A stretch of DNA of 64,000 nucleotides from Saccopteryx bilineata (GCF_036850765.1 NC_089490.1:108060574-108124573), one strand, 5' to 3'. Shown: positions 1 through 11,913, counted from the first letter of the stretch. Numbers and translations are program-made. Notes: generated by a model not told the origin, from the letters alone.

Positions 1-409
1 ACACTTAAAAGCATTTCATGAGATAAAATAATGGTCAACTTTAAACAAGCTGACCCTACAGGTAAGCTCTAATTGTTCTTTTTGAATGAGTAATACTTGG
101 TTTTGAAAGAGACTCATTTACTGCAACCAGGACATAAAATCAGCTCTCTCTACAACATGTGTTCAAAATTTGCTGATGTTTTACTTCACACTAAGCTATA
201 GAATTCAGACCATGGTAGTGATGTTTCAGAGCTGGTGGTGAGCAAGAAGGCTGGATCTGCATCCCAGATGGAATGTGCTATAGTAATTTAAGAAAAAAAT
301 GTATCCGTACTTTGAATTAAGGAAGCACACTTGTCAGCTTCTTAGAAATTATTCACTTATAAAATACCACAATGATGTGCCATTTAGTAGTACAGGATTA
401 AAAAAAAGA
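1..409. other. Sequence 3' of MTERF2, no gene seen
   Basis: AT-rich sequence downstream of the MTERF2 poly(A) signal. No open frame, tRNA-like box or recognisable repeat was found. It could hold a longer alternative MTERF2 3' UTR. Confidence 0.4.
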
Positions 410-635
410 GCTTAAGATCAAAATTATCAACTTTATTTAAAATAAGTACAATTTATATTTTAAAATATAGCAAATGAGTTGGAGATTATTTACTTAGAGG
501 CAATTTACACACAACTCAGAAGCTAAGTAAGTTCTTAAAAGTACTAGTACTGTACCTACAGACTGCCTGGATCACGTGCCCTTGCTGCTCGGTTTCCCTG
601 TGCACTGCCAGAAAGAAGCACTAGCAGCCAGCAAG
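410..635 (-). other. MTERF2: MTERF2 3' UTR with poly(A) signal
   Basis: The stretch follows the MTERF2 stop codon. A canonical AATAAA lies on the minus strand at 432-437 (TTTATT on the plus strand), so cleavage is expected near 410-420. The end point is inferred from the hexamer; a longer isoform cannot be excluded. Confidence 0.55.
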
Positions 636-1790
636 CTACTCAACACTTAATGGGGCCACAGGGTTAAATAATGGCCTTCCTTTTTTGGCCTGAATTTTAC
701 CAAAGTTAGCCTCAAACTCTTTTTTCGTTCCATTTAGATTTCCTAGATGTCCATCCTTTATGCTGTAGCCTAAGGAATTCAGTTTCCTTATCCTGTACTG
801 CACTATCTGCGGTGTTAATTCAAGAACCATTGGCATCTCTCTTATCTGAGCAATGGAAATTCCTTCTTTTAATAATCCCTGAATTCTCTCTTCCAAAACT
901 GGAACAGAATAATATAAAAGGGCAGGACATTGCAAAACTAGTTGCTTCAAGTCATGATGTGTGCAGTTGAAAGCATTTTTAGAGAAGGACATACTGTTCT
1001 GTATACTTCTTGGGCCAAGTTGAAAAAGAAACCCTTTCAATTTGGATAGAAGTTGGAGAATTTCAAAGTTTGTGAAACCTTGCTCCTGGAAAAATTCTAG
1101 TGTTTCCAGTATAGCTGCAGAAGAATTTAACAAAACAAATGGGTTTTGGCTTAATAACTTTAGTAGCCATACTTTCATGTTGGCCTCAGAGCCACCTAAA
1201 TTTAGATAACTTTCTTGGAGAAGCCTTATCATTTGCTTATTATTCTCAACAGGATTATGAAAAACACTAGTTGCAGTTGTCAAAAATCTGCTAATGACCA
1301 CATTTTTGAGTCCCAACTCTTGAAAGAACTGAACATTCAGTTTCTGGTTTTCCTGGTCTTGAATAGTAAAGAAAGATTCTGGAAATTGTTCTATTAACTT
1401 GACTAATTCTTCCTTGTTTTTGCAGACGGACTGCCAGAGTTCTCTCTGGGTGTTAACAGCAGTTGGACTGCAGACAATGGCTTCTGGGCAGCGTTCCAAA
1501 ATACTGGCTACAGCAGTCTCATCGGCACCTACTTGCTGTAAAATATTTGCAATTTCTTCAACATAGGTTTCATCCTCCAAAAGTATCCATCCTTTCAATC
1601 TGCGAATTTTCCTGATGTCAACTGAAAATTTATAGAGCTTTTCCACTGTTCTTTTATTTTCTGTGTCTGACTGATTAATAGTTGTATAGGTGAAGCATGC
1701 TAAAAGAGGTCTGTATTTCGGAGCTGATACCATCCTTCTGAGAGAACACAGCCTGCTAGGCTGGGATCTCATCAGCAACTTCCACAACAT
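636..1790 (-). CDS. MTERF2: Mitochondrial transcription termination factor 2 (mTERF-domain protein), single coding exon
   Basis: The frame encodes 384 residues; the human protein is 385. The family consists of mitochondrial nucleic-acid-binding proteins built from helical mTERF repeats that act in mitochondrial gene expression. The N-terminus is rich in Arg, Leu and Ser and lacks acidic residues, as in a mitochondrial targeting peptide (about residues 1-35). Leu/Pro-rich mTERF repeat segments then run to about residue 350, for example [42 protein letters not shown] and [15 protein letters not shown]. The C-terminus ends PVAPLSVE, against PLNVEE in human. The frame extends upstream to 1817, but that codon is GTG, and ATG at 1788-1790 matches the human MLWKLL start. 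There is no frameshift or internal stop, in contrast to the neighbouring CRY1. The whole CDS lies in one exon, as in other mammals. Confidence 0.97.
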   Translation of the reverse strand: MLWKLLMRSQPSRLCSLRRMVSAPKYRPLLACFTYTTINQSDTENKRTVEKLYKFSVDIRKIRRLKGWILLEDETYVEEIANILQQVGADETAVASILERCPEAIVCSPTAVNTQRELWQSVCKNKEELVKLIEQFPESFFTIQDQENQKLNVQFFQELGLKNVVISRFLTTATSVFHNPVENNKQMIRLLQESYLNLGGSEANMKVWLLKLLSQNPFVLLNSSAAILETLEFFQEQGFTNFEILQLLSKLKGFLFQLGPRSIQNSMSFSKNAFNCTHHDLKQLVLQCPALLYYSVPVLEERIQGLLKEGISIAQIREMPMVLELTPQIVQYRIRKLNSLGYSIKDGHLGNLNGTKKEFEANFGKIQAKKGRPLFNPVAPLSVE

Positions 1791-1848
1791 GCCTGCAATC
1801 CAGTGGCTAATCCCCACTGACCTGGGACTCAGAATGTGCTCAGGGTGC
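1791..1848 (-). other. MTERF2: MTERF2 5' UTR part of the coding exon, with splice acceptor
   Basis: On the minus strand a pyrimidine tract ending ttttctttcttacag lies directly before 1848, giving a strong acceptor (AG at 1850-1849). A second possible acceptor, attgcag, sits 2 nt before the ATG; both leave the same protein. Confidence 0.7.
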
Positions 1849-2239
1849 CTGTAAGAAAGAAAACACTGGTTTTAACATTAAGGGGTGCTGACTTCTCAAA
1901 CACTAACACAAATCTGAGCTGTAAATCAGAGGCATGGAAATAATGTGGATTTTAATTAGGAAAATTACTCATGTGGAATATTAACTATATCCTCTTAAAT
2001 AATTTATCACATAATTATACCTCTTCACAACTTAGACATCATATACTTTATAAATACATTGCCTGCTTGAGCTTTGCAGCAACCTTGTGAAGTTACTTCT
2101 ATTTTACAGCTCAGTAGCAAAATCACAAAAAGTTCAGATTCACAGGCCGTAGATGCTACTTCTGACACAAATTCCCTTTTCTCTTTAGGAAACATTATTT
2201 ACTTACCTACATATACAGGCTTTTATTTATTTTTTAAAA

Positions 2240-2413
2240 AGTTTTTTTTAAGACTTTAATTATTCATTTTAGAAAGGAGAGAGAGAGAGAAGGGGGGAGG
2301 AGTAGGAAGCATCAACTCCCATATGTGCCTCGACCAGGCAAGCCCAGGGTTTCGAACTGGTGATCTCAGCATTTCAGGTCAACACTTATCCACTGCACCA
2401 CCACATGTCAGGC
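2240..2413 (-). repeat. tRNA-derived SINE, type C
   Basis: The minus-strand head is related to gcctgacctgtggtggcgc, followed by a degraded B box, a bridge 'aggcacatatgggagttgatgc' type motif in pieces, a CT-rich stretch and an A-rich tail. This is an old copy. Confidence 0.8.
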
Positions 2414-3119
2414 TTTCATTTTATTTTAATGTTTTACATTTTCAAGGTGATGTTTACTGAAGCAAATACTTACTAAGAAAGGTGGGGTTATCTTTATAAT
2501 CCAGAGTAAATATTTTTGCTGAATAACTTTTACCCCAAAGAAGTCATTTAATTTGTTTTCTTTAAAATGAGTTAATAAATATATGCTGTTCTATGAGAAT
2601 TAGGTAAAAATCATTTTTATAAGTCCATTAGTAAAAGAAATCTTAGCCAGGTACAAAGAGAAATGCCGTGTGACTGGCCCAGCAGGGCCACAGAATTCAC
2701 ATTAGCTGTGGCACGAGGACCAAACATTTACAAGTCTAACCAGCTGTCCCACTTGACAGCTTTAGTTACCTAGAGATGGCCACACTGTCTGTGCCTGATG
2801 CCTGATTTTCTTATAGTTCTGGTAATGCAAACATGCCTACTTGGTGGTTTTAAATTTTAGTATTCCAGAGTTGAAGTGTCTTGGCTGCACCACAAAAGTG
2901 TGGTACTCAACTATTTGGCTCGTTAGCAGCCCTGTCCTAATAATCCAAATAAATGATTATTCTCTATGGGAAAATAACAAGTAACAATGTTCTCACTTTG
3001 GTTTACTTTTGGTAAAATAGTTCAGTTAGTGCCCACAATGTCCAAAATAATTGTAGGCATGTCATGGGACCCCACAAGCTCAGGCCTCACATCTGTACCA
3101 CATGCTGGAGGGAGTGTGG

Positions 3120-3390
3120 GTTCTGCAACCAAACTGCCCATGCCTTGTCCTGACTCTAATTTATGGGGTCATCTTGGGAAAGTTACTTAGCCTCAGATTA
3201 AATAAGTAATAATTAGAACTGAGCCTCGCAGTAAATGTTCTATATGTATTCATTATACCGAGCACTAGCTGTAAAATAGAGACGACAACAGGTACACTTT
3301 ACAGGAATACTGCGATGGTTAAAGTGCATGCCAAGCACTCTGTGCAGGGCCTGGTACATAAGTACTCAATAAATGGAATCATTACTAGGA
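3120..3390 (+). repeat. MIR-like ancient SINE
   Basis: The order is typical of MIR: a 'tcatcttgggaaagttacttagcctcag'-type core in part, then a 3' section with ggcctggtacataagtactcaataaatg. It is diverged. Confidence 0.7.
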
Positions 3391-4124
3391 AACATCTGGA
3401 GCTAAAATTCTTGCAATAATATGACTTTAAATTATATTTTAGACAGAAGTACATTCTTTACAAAGAATAACTGAAAATTGTGTTTTAAATACTCATAAGC
3501 AAAATCACTGCTTATAAAAGTAATACAGTATCACTATAAAGGATCTGCCAAATTCTGAAAGGAATAAGGAAGTGGAAAGTCTTTCATAATCCCATCACCT
3601 ATAGACAACTTCATATTTTGACATATAAGTTTAGTTTTTCTGTACTTCTTGCACCCTTCATTATAATGTTTAAATACATAAATTTGCCTTACACATGAGC
3701 GTTAGGTTCTAAACTCAGCCTATAAAGTGAAAGTTTTCCTTGAAAATCTCTTTAAGCACCACTCTGAATACCAACATACCCGTCTTCCGCTAAGTCTGGC
3801 GTAGCCAAGGTTCCTCTGGGGCGGGATCAGGTCCCAGTGTTTGGCTAAGCACCAGATGAAGTAGTTGGCTTACTCTGGTTAAAAAATGACAGATGAAATA
3901 TTAGAACTACACTGACCACAGCATGATGCTCTTGCACAGTGAGGCTAATGGAAAAGCAGGCTGTCTCCAATTTCCTGCTTACTCCAGGGTGAACTATCAC
4001 GTACTCAGGTGAGCTGTTGGAACAATTAAAGCTGTCTGTCTTGTTCTATCTCACTCTCTCTGATGAACAAATACTGTGGATTACAAAGGTGAAAAGTATA
4101 AATGTGGCTCCTCTGCAATCTATA

Positions 4125-4212
4125 CAGGGGTAGGCAAAATTATAGTTGTATTAATAATTAAATAATACAAGAATAAACTCTGTTTTGTGAACTCAAAACT
4201 TGCCCACCCCTG
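4125..4212. mobile_element. Very short inverted-repeat element (MITE-like)
   Basis: This 88-bp element has termini caggggtaggcaaaatt and the inverse of aacttgcccacccctg, i.e. about 16-bp inverted repeats around an AT-rich core. The flanks (aatctata / cgtatata) give only a weak 8-bp duplication, so the superfamily is uncertain, probably hAT-like. Confidence 0.5.
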
Positions 4213-4584
4213 CGTATATAATTTATTTTACCCACTGTATCTAACCTAGGCATCAAAAATGCTCTAAATATTTAAAATGAGTATGTAATATATGGGATAG
4301 ATATACTATAATTTTGTAATTTATTTCCTAGTATTGAGCAGTGGGACTACTTGTGATTTTTTGCTATATACTGAATGTCCACATTTCATATTTTCTTCCT
4401 TTAGGATGAATTTTAGGAGAATTACTAAAGAGGAAATGTGTGAAGTTGTTCATTCATTACCTAGAAAAACTCTCTCAAATGACATTCTCACAAGCAGTAT
4501 GAGTGTTTCTCTCATCACTTATAATTTTGATTTGTGAAAATGAATACCTCAGTAATTAACTTCATTTTATTAGTGAGGCTGCGG

Positions 4585-4944
4585 TTTTTTTGTTTTGACA
4601 AAGAGAAGGACAGATAGGGACAGACAGACAGGAAGGGAGAGAGATGAGAAGCATCAATTCTTCATTGAGGCACCTTAGTTGTTCATTGCTTGCTTTCTCA
4701 TATGTGCCTTGACTGGGGGGCTAAAGCAAAGTGAGTGACCCCTTGCTCAAGCCAGCAATCTTTGGGCTCAAGCCAGCTACGACAGGGTCATGTCCCGCGC
4801 TCAAGCCGGTGAGCCAGTGCTTAGGCCAGCAACCCCGCACTCAAACCGATGAGCCCTTGCTCAGGCCTGCGACCTCAGGGCTTTGAACCTGGGTCCTCCA
4901 CGTCCCAGTCCGACACTATCCACTGCACCACCGCCTGGTCAGGC
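4585..4944 (-). repeat. tRNA-derived SINE, type B
   Basis: Full-length minus-strand copy. The head reads gcctgaccaggcggtggtgc on the minus strand. The middle holds repeated 'gctggcttgagc' units, and the tail holds the gacagacaggaa-type block and a T/A run. Confidence 0.9.
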
Positions 4945-4984
4945 AAGGCTGAGCTTTTCTTAATTAATTATTTTAACCATCTTT

Positions 4985-5225
4985 ATTGCCTTTTGTGGAT
5001 TAATTATTCCTGCTTTGAACCTTTTTTATCAGTGGCATTAAGTAAATTCACAATGTTGTACAGCCACTAACACTATTTCCAGAACTATTTTATCATTCCA
5101 AACACAAACTCTGCACTCATTAAACAATTCCACACTCCTTTCTCCTCTCAGCCCCTGGTAATTTCTATTCTACTTGCTGTCTCTATGAATTTGCCTTTTC
5201 TTCATATAAGTGGAATCATGCAATA
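4985..5225 (-). repeat. L1 3' UTR fragment (ancient)
   Basis: The order of motifs (attcacaatgttgtacagcc, ccctggtaatttctattcta, ataagtggaatcatgcaat) is that of the reverse complement of old mammalian L1 3' ends. Confidence 0.75.
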
Positions 5226-5229
5226 TTTG

Positions 5230-5465
5230 TCCACTGCTTCTCATACGTGCCTTGACCAGGGGGTTCCAGCCTAGTCTGTGACCCCTTGCTGAAGTCATTG
5301 ACGAGTTCAGGCCAGTGACCTTGGACTTCAAGCCAGCGACCTTTGGGCTCAAGCCAGCAATCATGGGATCATGTCTATGATCCCACGCCTCAAGCTCTCT
5401 GAAGCCAAATGAGATCACACTCAATCTGGCAACTTTGGGGTTTTAAAACTGGGACGTTAGAGTCC
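5230..5465 (-). repeat. Degraded type B SINE fragment
   Basis: It holds cgtgccttgaccaggggg and several 'aagccagc' units, as in the middle of type B, but the tRNA head is missing or unrecognisable. Confidence 0.65.
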
Positions 5466-5659
5466 TGCCAATGAGTACCTTTAGTTCCTATATCTTGAAC
5501 TCTGTAGTTTTCAGCAGAGTTGACCACTTTCTTCCTGAAATACTCTTCCTTGACTTTCAGGACTTTCCACTCTCCCAGTTCCACCCCTTCCTTCCCACAC
5601 ATCTAACCTCCCTTCATCTGTCTCCTTTTCAAGCTTATCTTCAGGAACTGGTTCTAGAC

Positions 5660-6023
5660 CAGCGGTCTCAAACTCAACTCAGCATGTGGGCCACAGAGCA
5701 AGATCACAGCCGTTCGGCAGGCTGCACTAGGTCTAAAAAGGCAACTGTTACGCAACACTTTTCTCACTGCAGTTGAAAACAAAAAAAAATCAGTACAACA
5801 AGCACAATCGTACATGCAGTTTACTCAGTGTCACAAAACGACCAGAAACTGTAGTTCGCATCACAACTGCTGTTAACTAAGCTAATATCTAGCTAGGATG
5901 CTAGAGAAATGAAAAATACAAGTAGGCCCCTAGGCTTACTTAATTTTATCCAAAATATTTTGAACTTCGTGGATTAGTCGGTGGGCCGCATGCGGCCCAC
6001 GGGCCGTGAGTTTGAGACCCCTG
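5660..6023. mobile_element. Non-autonomous hAT element (MITE)
   Basis: The termini are cagcggtctcaaactca and tgagtttgagacccctg, which are inverted repeats. The 8-bp duplication ttctagac flanks the element at 5652-5659 and 6024-6031. It spans 364 bp with no transposase frame, and a gcatgcggcccacgggcc motif sits near one end. Confidence 0.88.
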
Positions 6024-6031
6024 TTCTAGAC

Positions 6032-7109
6032 CCTCTCCTCTTCTTATGTTAGTTTTTCCCCAGAGAGCCCTGTCCCTGTCTGGGGCTCCAGTTAATCCAC
6101 TTGGGCTTCTCTTCAGCTTCTTCCCAAAATGTGAGCTTGTCACCTGCCTGCAATAAACTTTTCAGTGGCACTCTGGGATAGACATAAAATAAAAATGCCT
6201 CACCATGGCCTATAATGCCTTTTCGTCTGAGCTCTTGCCACCCAAATTTCCCCCTCGCCCCTACCTTATCCAACCACACCTTTCCTTTCAGTCCCTGGAG
6301 CTCTACCTGTTCCCACCACAGGGTCTTTGATGACTGAGGGCTCTTCCCCATGCTCCAAAGGCCCCTAACTCCTAGGTTAAGTATCACTTTCTCAAGGAAA
6401 CTTCCCTGACCTTCATGAATAGATGAAGTCTCCTGTTCCCATTGTAGGCTTTCATGGAACCACAGATGGCTCCTCTGTGCCACTTGTCATAGCTGCTGCT
6501 ATTCATGTGTTATAACTGCCTTATCCTACAGGAGGGAAGAGAGTGGTAACTGTTCCAATGAACTGCCTCCCTACCCTTCACCTGGCTGACATTGGTGAAT
6601 CTAAGAGGCACCACTCCTAGGCAGGTGAGCTGTGTGTGTGTGTGTGTGCTCCTCCATAGCAACCTGCTCGTGACCCTAAACTAGCACTCTACTCCTGTAA
6701 GTTTGTCATTCATTCAACCAGTTTTTTGGCTTTATTTTAAGCTCACACAATGTGTCAGACATTATGCTAACACTAACTCTTCTGATAAAATGTTTCTTCA
6801 TATGTCTGGATCACAGACCCATTAGAGAACTTGAGAGTCACAGACTCTCTTTCCAAAGGAAAAAAAAAAAAAAAGACCAGTACTCATTTTGCAGAAGTTT
6901 TAGCCGGATTCAGACCCTGCAGCCCAACTATAAACTACCTGCACGAGACTGCAAGCCCCGGGAGGACAGGATCTGCCTGCTTTCCTGCTTTATTCCTGCA
7001 CCAGGCAAAGAACTTGGTCCACAGAGGAATAAAATCAGTGTCTGTCAACTGAAACTGAATGAACACACCAAGTTCAGGCAGCAACTTGATGTAGTGCGGG
7101 CTGCCTGAA
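6032..7109. other. MTERF2 intron sequence, no gene
   Basis: Anonymous intronic sequence with a short GT run near 6631-6649 and an A run near 6860-6874. The open frames here lack homology that I recognise and overlap each other on both strands. Confidence 0.5.
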
Positions 7110-7400
7110 CTTGATCCTGGTCATGTTGGGTTGACTTGAGGAAGTCATTTTGTCTCTCTGTACCTCAGTTTGAGCATCAGGAAAATGGGGGCGTGACATC
7201 CTGGGAGATTGCGAATATGAAACGAGTGAATACCGTAAGTCACAGAATATTCAGAGAACTGATTAAATCATACAACAACTCGATTTAAAGATGAGAAAAC
7301 AGAGTAACAGGTAAAGTAACCTGCTCAAGTTGCTCAGCTAATAAAGGGCAGACCTCGCATTCAAACCCAGCAGCGTGGCTCAGGGTCCGGCCGTCAGCCT
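7110..7400. repeat. MIR/L2-type ancient repeat remnants
   Basis: Two pieces: 'gaggaagtcattttgtctctctgtacctcagttt' type MIR core (about 7138-7180), and an inverted 'aacctgctcaagttgctcagctaataa' piece at about 7318-7345. Heavily diverged. Confidence 0.55.
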
Positions 7401-7857
7401 CGCGCCCTGTACAAACGATGCTCTCGGGAAACGTTAGTTAAAACACAGTGTGAGCTATTCTGATACCTTATGTTTCTTGGACATTTTTGAGGAGTGAAAT
7501 CCACTTCTGCAATATGCATAATTTTCATAATTAACACGGGGCCCTCCATAACACTGGTAACTTCAATTACGTTTTACTTTTATAACATGTACGAACTGCT
7601 GCGTTTCAAATGAACCCCAATGGGTATATGCAAGGAAAAGGCAAGGCCCAAAGGAAGAGGATCTCGGAAGCGCTCGAAAGCCACACACCCCCGTGAATGG
7701 CCTGCGCTTTTCCGGAGAAACTTCCGCCCCGCGGCCCCCCGACGTCCGCCCAGGCCAGGCAGGCAGAGCTGAGCTGGGGGCGGCCCTCGAGCCCCGCCTC
7801 TCCGCCGTGGCGTGCGGGGACGATCACCGCCAGGGGCGGGAAAAGGGCGCGACTCAC

Positions 7858-8000
7858 CTGTCGCCGTCCGCTTCTTGCAAGGCGCAGAGTCCCGGGTCCC
7901 CAGCTCTGCGCTTCCTCCCTCACCGGCCAGGTTTCCAGTGGCGAGTCGTCCTCCTGAGGCCTGGGAACTGGGCCTAGCACCCCCGGCCCCTGCGACTCCC
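7858..8000 (-). other. MTERF2: Candidate MTERF2 non-coding first exon
   Basis: The exon ends at 7858 with ggcgacag followed by gtgagtcgc, a near-perfect donor. The upstream limit (transcription start) cannot be set from sequence; 8000 is only a placeholder inside the CpG island. Confidence 0.5.
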
Positions 8001-8118
8001 CAGTTTCGCTCAGCAGCGGCAAACAAGACCTGCCTCTTTCTCGGCAGCCAATCAGAGCACGGGAGACCTGTGAGCCCGCAGGTGCACGCCCCCAAGCGCA
8101 GCCAGTCAGAAGGCGGGC

Positions 8119-8131
8119 CACGTGCCACGTG
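8119..8131. promoter_or_regulatory. Two adjacent CACGTG E-boxes
   Basis: cacgtg at 8119-8124 and again at 8126-8131, separated by one base, at the edge of the CpG island. bHLH factors (USF, MYC/MAX, CLOCK:BMAL1) bind this core. Occupancy is not known. Confidence 0.55.
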
Positions 8132-8369
8132 ACCCTCCCAATGTCAGAGGCGCCGCAAGGCAGGGTGAGGCGGGCATGGCGGCGTGGGAATTTCACACCA
8201 TTTCCTTCACAGCGTTTTAGAAAAGTTGGAGTTTAGGTTGGTTTGTCCCTTGGGGAATATCACTAGCTTGTAAGAAAAGTTGGCGAGTTAACTCAGAAAC
8301 CAGTGTATCTTTAAGCTAGAGCCATTCCGAATTCTCAAAATAATTCGATAGGTCAGGGACTAATTTACA

Positions 8370-8549
8370 GCCCTGGCCTGTGAAAGCCTCACGTGGCTAT
8401 GCCGAGGTTGTGAGTTCAGATCCCCTGTGAGGGCACATACAAGAATCGACCAATGAATGAATAAATACGAGGAACAACAATCAATGCTCTGTCTCCCTCT
8501 CTCTCCCCCTTCCTCTCTAAAATCAATTTTAAAATAATATTTAAAAAAT
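8370..8549 (+). repeat. tRNA-derived SINE, type D (old)
   Basis: Head gccctggcctgtgaaagcc, a degraded B box (gagttcagatcccc), then agggcacatacaagaatcga and ccaatgaatgaataaat, ending in a CT-rich stretch and an A-rich tail. Confidence 0.75.
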
Positions 8550-9165
8550 GACTAATCAGCAGAAGAAATGTAGTTTTTAAAAGCCCCAAATCTCTTTGGA
8601 CCATAATGGAGCCTTCCTGCTACCACGGTCCCACTCCCCCACCCAGCAGTCAGAGCACCTGTCTGACGTGTCTTTGAAAACCTCCCTCCCACCACCTTCA
8701 CCTAAATACTTGTCCTTTCATGTTAACTGCCACGTGATTTACATTCTAATTGTTAGTTGTGATGCCTACTTCATAAATTAATTTCTCCTTAATGTCAGGT
8801 TTATGTCTGTCCCATTTACGCTCACGTTTGTTTATAGAATCAACAAATATTTACGGCATGCCTTTTAAATACCAAGTGTGTGAAACAGCAATGAGGAGAC
8901 ACAATGGTGGACAAGACAAAGGAGAATAAAGAATATTTCTTGTTCTGGGGTTCATGTTCTAGTGAAGGACAAAGACATTAACAACCAATAACATGATTAA
9001 TCTCAACTAGGGTTAAATTCTTCCAAGGACAGGATGCCCAACCTGGCCTAGTGGTCCAGTGCTCATGTGTGGAGCTGGAAGTCAGGAAAGCTATGATTTT
9101 CCTTGGCTGGAGGTCCCTCCCTTGGTGGTTCCATAGAGCTGTACACAGTTCAGTTCTAACACAGT
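8550..9165. other. Intergenic sequence between MTERF2 and CRY1, no gene
   Basis: Anonymous AT-rich sequence. I see no tRNA-like box or significant frame. Confidence 0.4.
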
Positions 9166-9539
9166 CTTTTTTTTTTTTTTTAATTTAGTGAGAGAAGGGG
9201 AGACAGAGACAATCCTGCATGCGCCCTGACCAGTATCCACCTGGCAAGCCCACTAGGGGGCGATACTTTGCCCATCTAGGGCCCTTGCCATTGCAACCAG
9301 AGCCATTTTTTTGCGCCTGAGGTGGAGGCCATGGAGCCATCCTCAATGTCCCCAGTCAGCTCACTCTAATCAAGCCATGGCTGCAGGAGGGAAGAGAAGA
9401 AAAAGAGAGAGAAAGAAAAAACGAGAGGGGATGGGATGGAGAAACAGATGGTTGCTTCTCCTGTGTGCCCTGACCAGAAATTGAACCAGGACATCCACAT
9501 ACCTGCCTATGCTCTACCACTGAGCCAACTGGCCAGGCC
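9166..9539 (-). repeat. tRNA-derived SINE, type A (older copy)
   Basis: Minus-strand head gggcctggccagttggctc, body with ccactagggggcgat and a tail T run. The flanks taacacagtc / taacccagtc are the target duplication. Confidence 0.88.
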
Positions 9540-11384
9540 CTAACCCAGTCTTAACAGACAGCATTGCAATTCTTCTAGACTGCCCTCTTTCTCACTTTGT
9601 GAATAAACTTTCTGTGGATACTGATGAATTTATTTTCCTTGGTACATGGTAGGGACTCAGGAAATGCTAACCAAATCTTTGATTAGTAGCCTCAGTACCC
9701 AATGTGTGCTCAATAAGCTTTATTGAGAAGAACTGACACTTGCACTTTTATTCTGGACAGTAAGCAGCAAGAATACTGATTCTCTTGTCTCAAGATCAAT
9801 TTTGACCTCTAGGAGATTCTAGAATAAATTGAGTTGCTTAGGGGAGTGCTTGTCCAGTAACTCTTTTCCCTTTAACTTACCCTTATAGAAAAACCTTTTT
9901 ATATGTGGTTTTACTGAACCCTTTTCTTGAAATACAGGGACCTGGGGTCCAGACTAACCAAGTGTTTCACATGCATTTAAGAAATGGGATTTAGAGTAGG
10001 ATACAGAGAAAAGGAAGAAGTTAAGGAATGTAAACTCAAGCTTAGAACTCTGGTCAGGAGGGAGGGAGCGAAGATGTGCTGTGGGTGCTGGCAGCTTGTA
10101 CCGGGGCTCCACAGCAACTGTGTGAAGAATAATAATATGCAGGACCCTGAAAATTCAAATCAATCCTTAAACTTGAACAACTCAGTTATGCCAACTGGAT
10201 TAAATGTTAGCCAAAGACTTTTCGATCCTAAATATTTAAATGGTGTATTTTTAGGACCACAAAATCAGAAAGGAAAAAAAAATAAGTTGGATAGAGAAAA
10301 TGAAGGAAAGAACCTAGTGTTATGTACATTATCTATAAAAAATCACAAACATGTTTGAAATTGTGGTAAGATCCTAGTTTCTAGTATGTAAGAGATACTT
10401 TAAAATGATACTGTTATCAGTCTTTTATATTCCAAGTTTACTAATTTATTTCAAGTGAATATGAAAAATATAAGAACTTTGTATAGGTTAATTTAAAAGC
10501 TTCGTTCTCTCAACTCATTCTTTCCAGGTTGCCAGCATAGTTTTTGGTAGTAAGAGTTCAAGAAGTATTGGCTGAATGAATAAAAGATCTTGAATCCCTC
10601 AACTCCAATGTGCGTGGTTTTTAGAACACTCACCCTTCTAGTGAGGGGAGAACACTCTTTTCTAACATGGTGCATCTGCACAGTTGGAGCACATCGACTG
10701 ATACCTCTCTTTCCATTGTAGTGATTCTTGTTAGTTACCATTTAAACCAAACTGCAAAAGCTTTCCCAAAAAAACCCTTAAAAAAGAAAACAAAATTCCC
10801 CTACATATCAGTGTGAAATATCAGTGCCTTTGCTGAAATAGTGTTCTTTTGCTGAAATACTCACATTAAAACTGAATCTTTGATTCCCCTGAATAGTGAT
10901 GGCAAATCCTAGGTCTATGAATTCTCAATTCTGTACAGTGCAAACACGCCTAAAGAGCATGGTGTATATGTATTATTAGAAACAATTGAAATATTAAAAT
11001 AGTACTCTTTATTAACAGTGGTGAAAGAAGGTAAGGCACTTTTCCCTTTTCTCACTAACAGCATTTATTTAGCAGTATTAGTTCATTATCCAGGATACTT
11101 TTAAAATGCATTTAATCCATAATTTATTGTTGTTTCTGGATTTTTGACTCAAATTTATCTTGAGTTACTTTTAAATCTGATTATCATACTGAACATCTAA
11201 CATTACTAAGGATAGGAAAATAAAAAAACTACTTGTTATAATGGCAAAAATTAGCCTACTAGAGACAGAAAAAGAATAATAATAGTAATACCAATAATGG
11301 CAGCTAACCAGAGCTGCAGCAAACAGTTACACAGACTGTGCACTGCACAGTCCAGGGAGCTGCGCAGCACAGCAACCCTGGAAC
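9540..11384. other. Intergenic sequence, no supported gene
   Basis: A 124-codon plus-strand frame (9984-10358) has low-complexity Asn/Lys-rich composition and no recognised domain, so it is not called. Short MIR/L2-like pieces occur near 9590-9740. Confidence 0.4.
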
Positions 11385-11580
11385 TAACACTTATCTAGTA
11401 GAGCCTGCCATATGCCAGGCACTGTCACGGACCTCCATATGCAGTATGAAGCAGATACGACTCTCACCCACATTTTGTGGGCCAGAAAAAAAAAGGCACC
11501 GAAGGTTAATAACTTGCCTAAGATCACAAAGCTAAAGAGTGGCAGAGCCAGGCACTTGACTCTAGAGCCCACATTCTAAC
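11385..11580 (-). repeat. MIR-like ancient SINE
   Basis: It holds gttaataacttgcctaag, atcacaaagctaaagagtgg and ccaggcacttgactctag, matching the general MIR pattern. Confidence 0.65.
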
Positions 11581-11913
11581 ATGTTATCTTGTACCGACTA
11601 ACCCATAGTTACAATCCCCATTACTTGAAAAAAATAACATCTCTTTGCTTTTGCATCTTTCTTGTAGATAACTTTAGGAGTATAAAGTATTTGGAAGACA
11701 AGATCCTTATTTGGAATAATTTTGAAAAATACTATTTTACTAAATACTATGTGGTAGCTGTTCATTCAGAACGGTGACATGTGGTTTATAGAATCTCTCT
11801 AATTTGTAATCATATCTCAAAATCAATGTTCTCCCCTGTCCTAAAACAAATAAAAAGTAAAAAAAAGAAGAAAAACAACCACAAACACACAAGATTCCAT
11901 ATATGCATTATAC

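Larger units (their letters stand above)
1849..7857 (-). other. MTERF2: MTERF2 5' UTR intron (inferred)
   Basis: A strong donor (cag then gtgagtc, GT at 7857-7856) in the CpG island pairs with the acceptor at 1850-1849. The inferred intron is about 6.0 kb and holds only repeats and anonymous sequence. Another non-coding exon inside it was not excluded. Confidence 0.6.
7690..8190 (-). promoter_or_regulatory. MTERF2: CpG island, putative MTERF2 promoter
   Basis: The region is strongly GC- and CpG-rich (several gcgggg, ccgcc and cgcgac stretches) in an AT-rich surrounding. It contains a CCAAT box at 8048-8052, a diverged copy near 8102, and two CACGTG boxes. It is the only CpG island between MTERF2 and the end of CRY1, and a consensus donor leaves it in the MTERF2 direction. 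It may also fire outward on the plus strand, for which no gene is seen. Confidence 0.75.

Noticed and set aside
1791..1817. Nine-codon N-terminal extension of MTERF2
   Set aside because: The first codon is GTG, not ATG; the human start corresponds to the ATG at 1790, and an acceptor lies 2 nt before it.
4585..5465. CRISPR-like array of 'aagccagc' repeats
   Set aside because: Irregular repeats within type B SINEs in a mammalian genome.
7580..8196. Several overlapping long frames on both strands
   Set aside because: Expected in a CpG island with few AT-rich stops; no family match.
9984..10358. 124-codon plus-strand frame
   Set aside because: No domain, biased composition, no splice context or conservation evidence.
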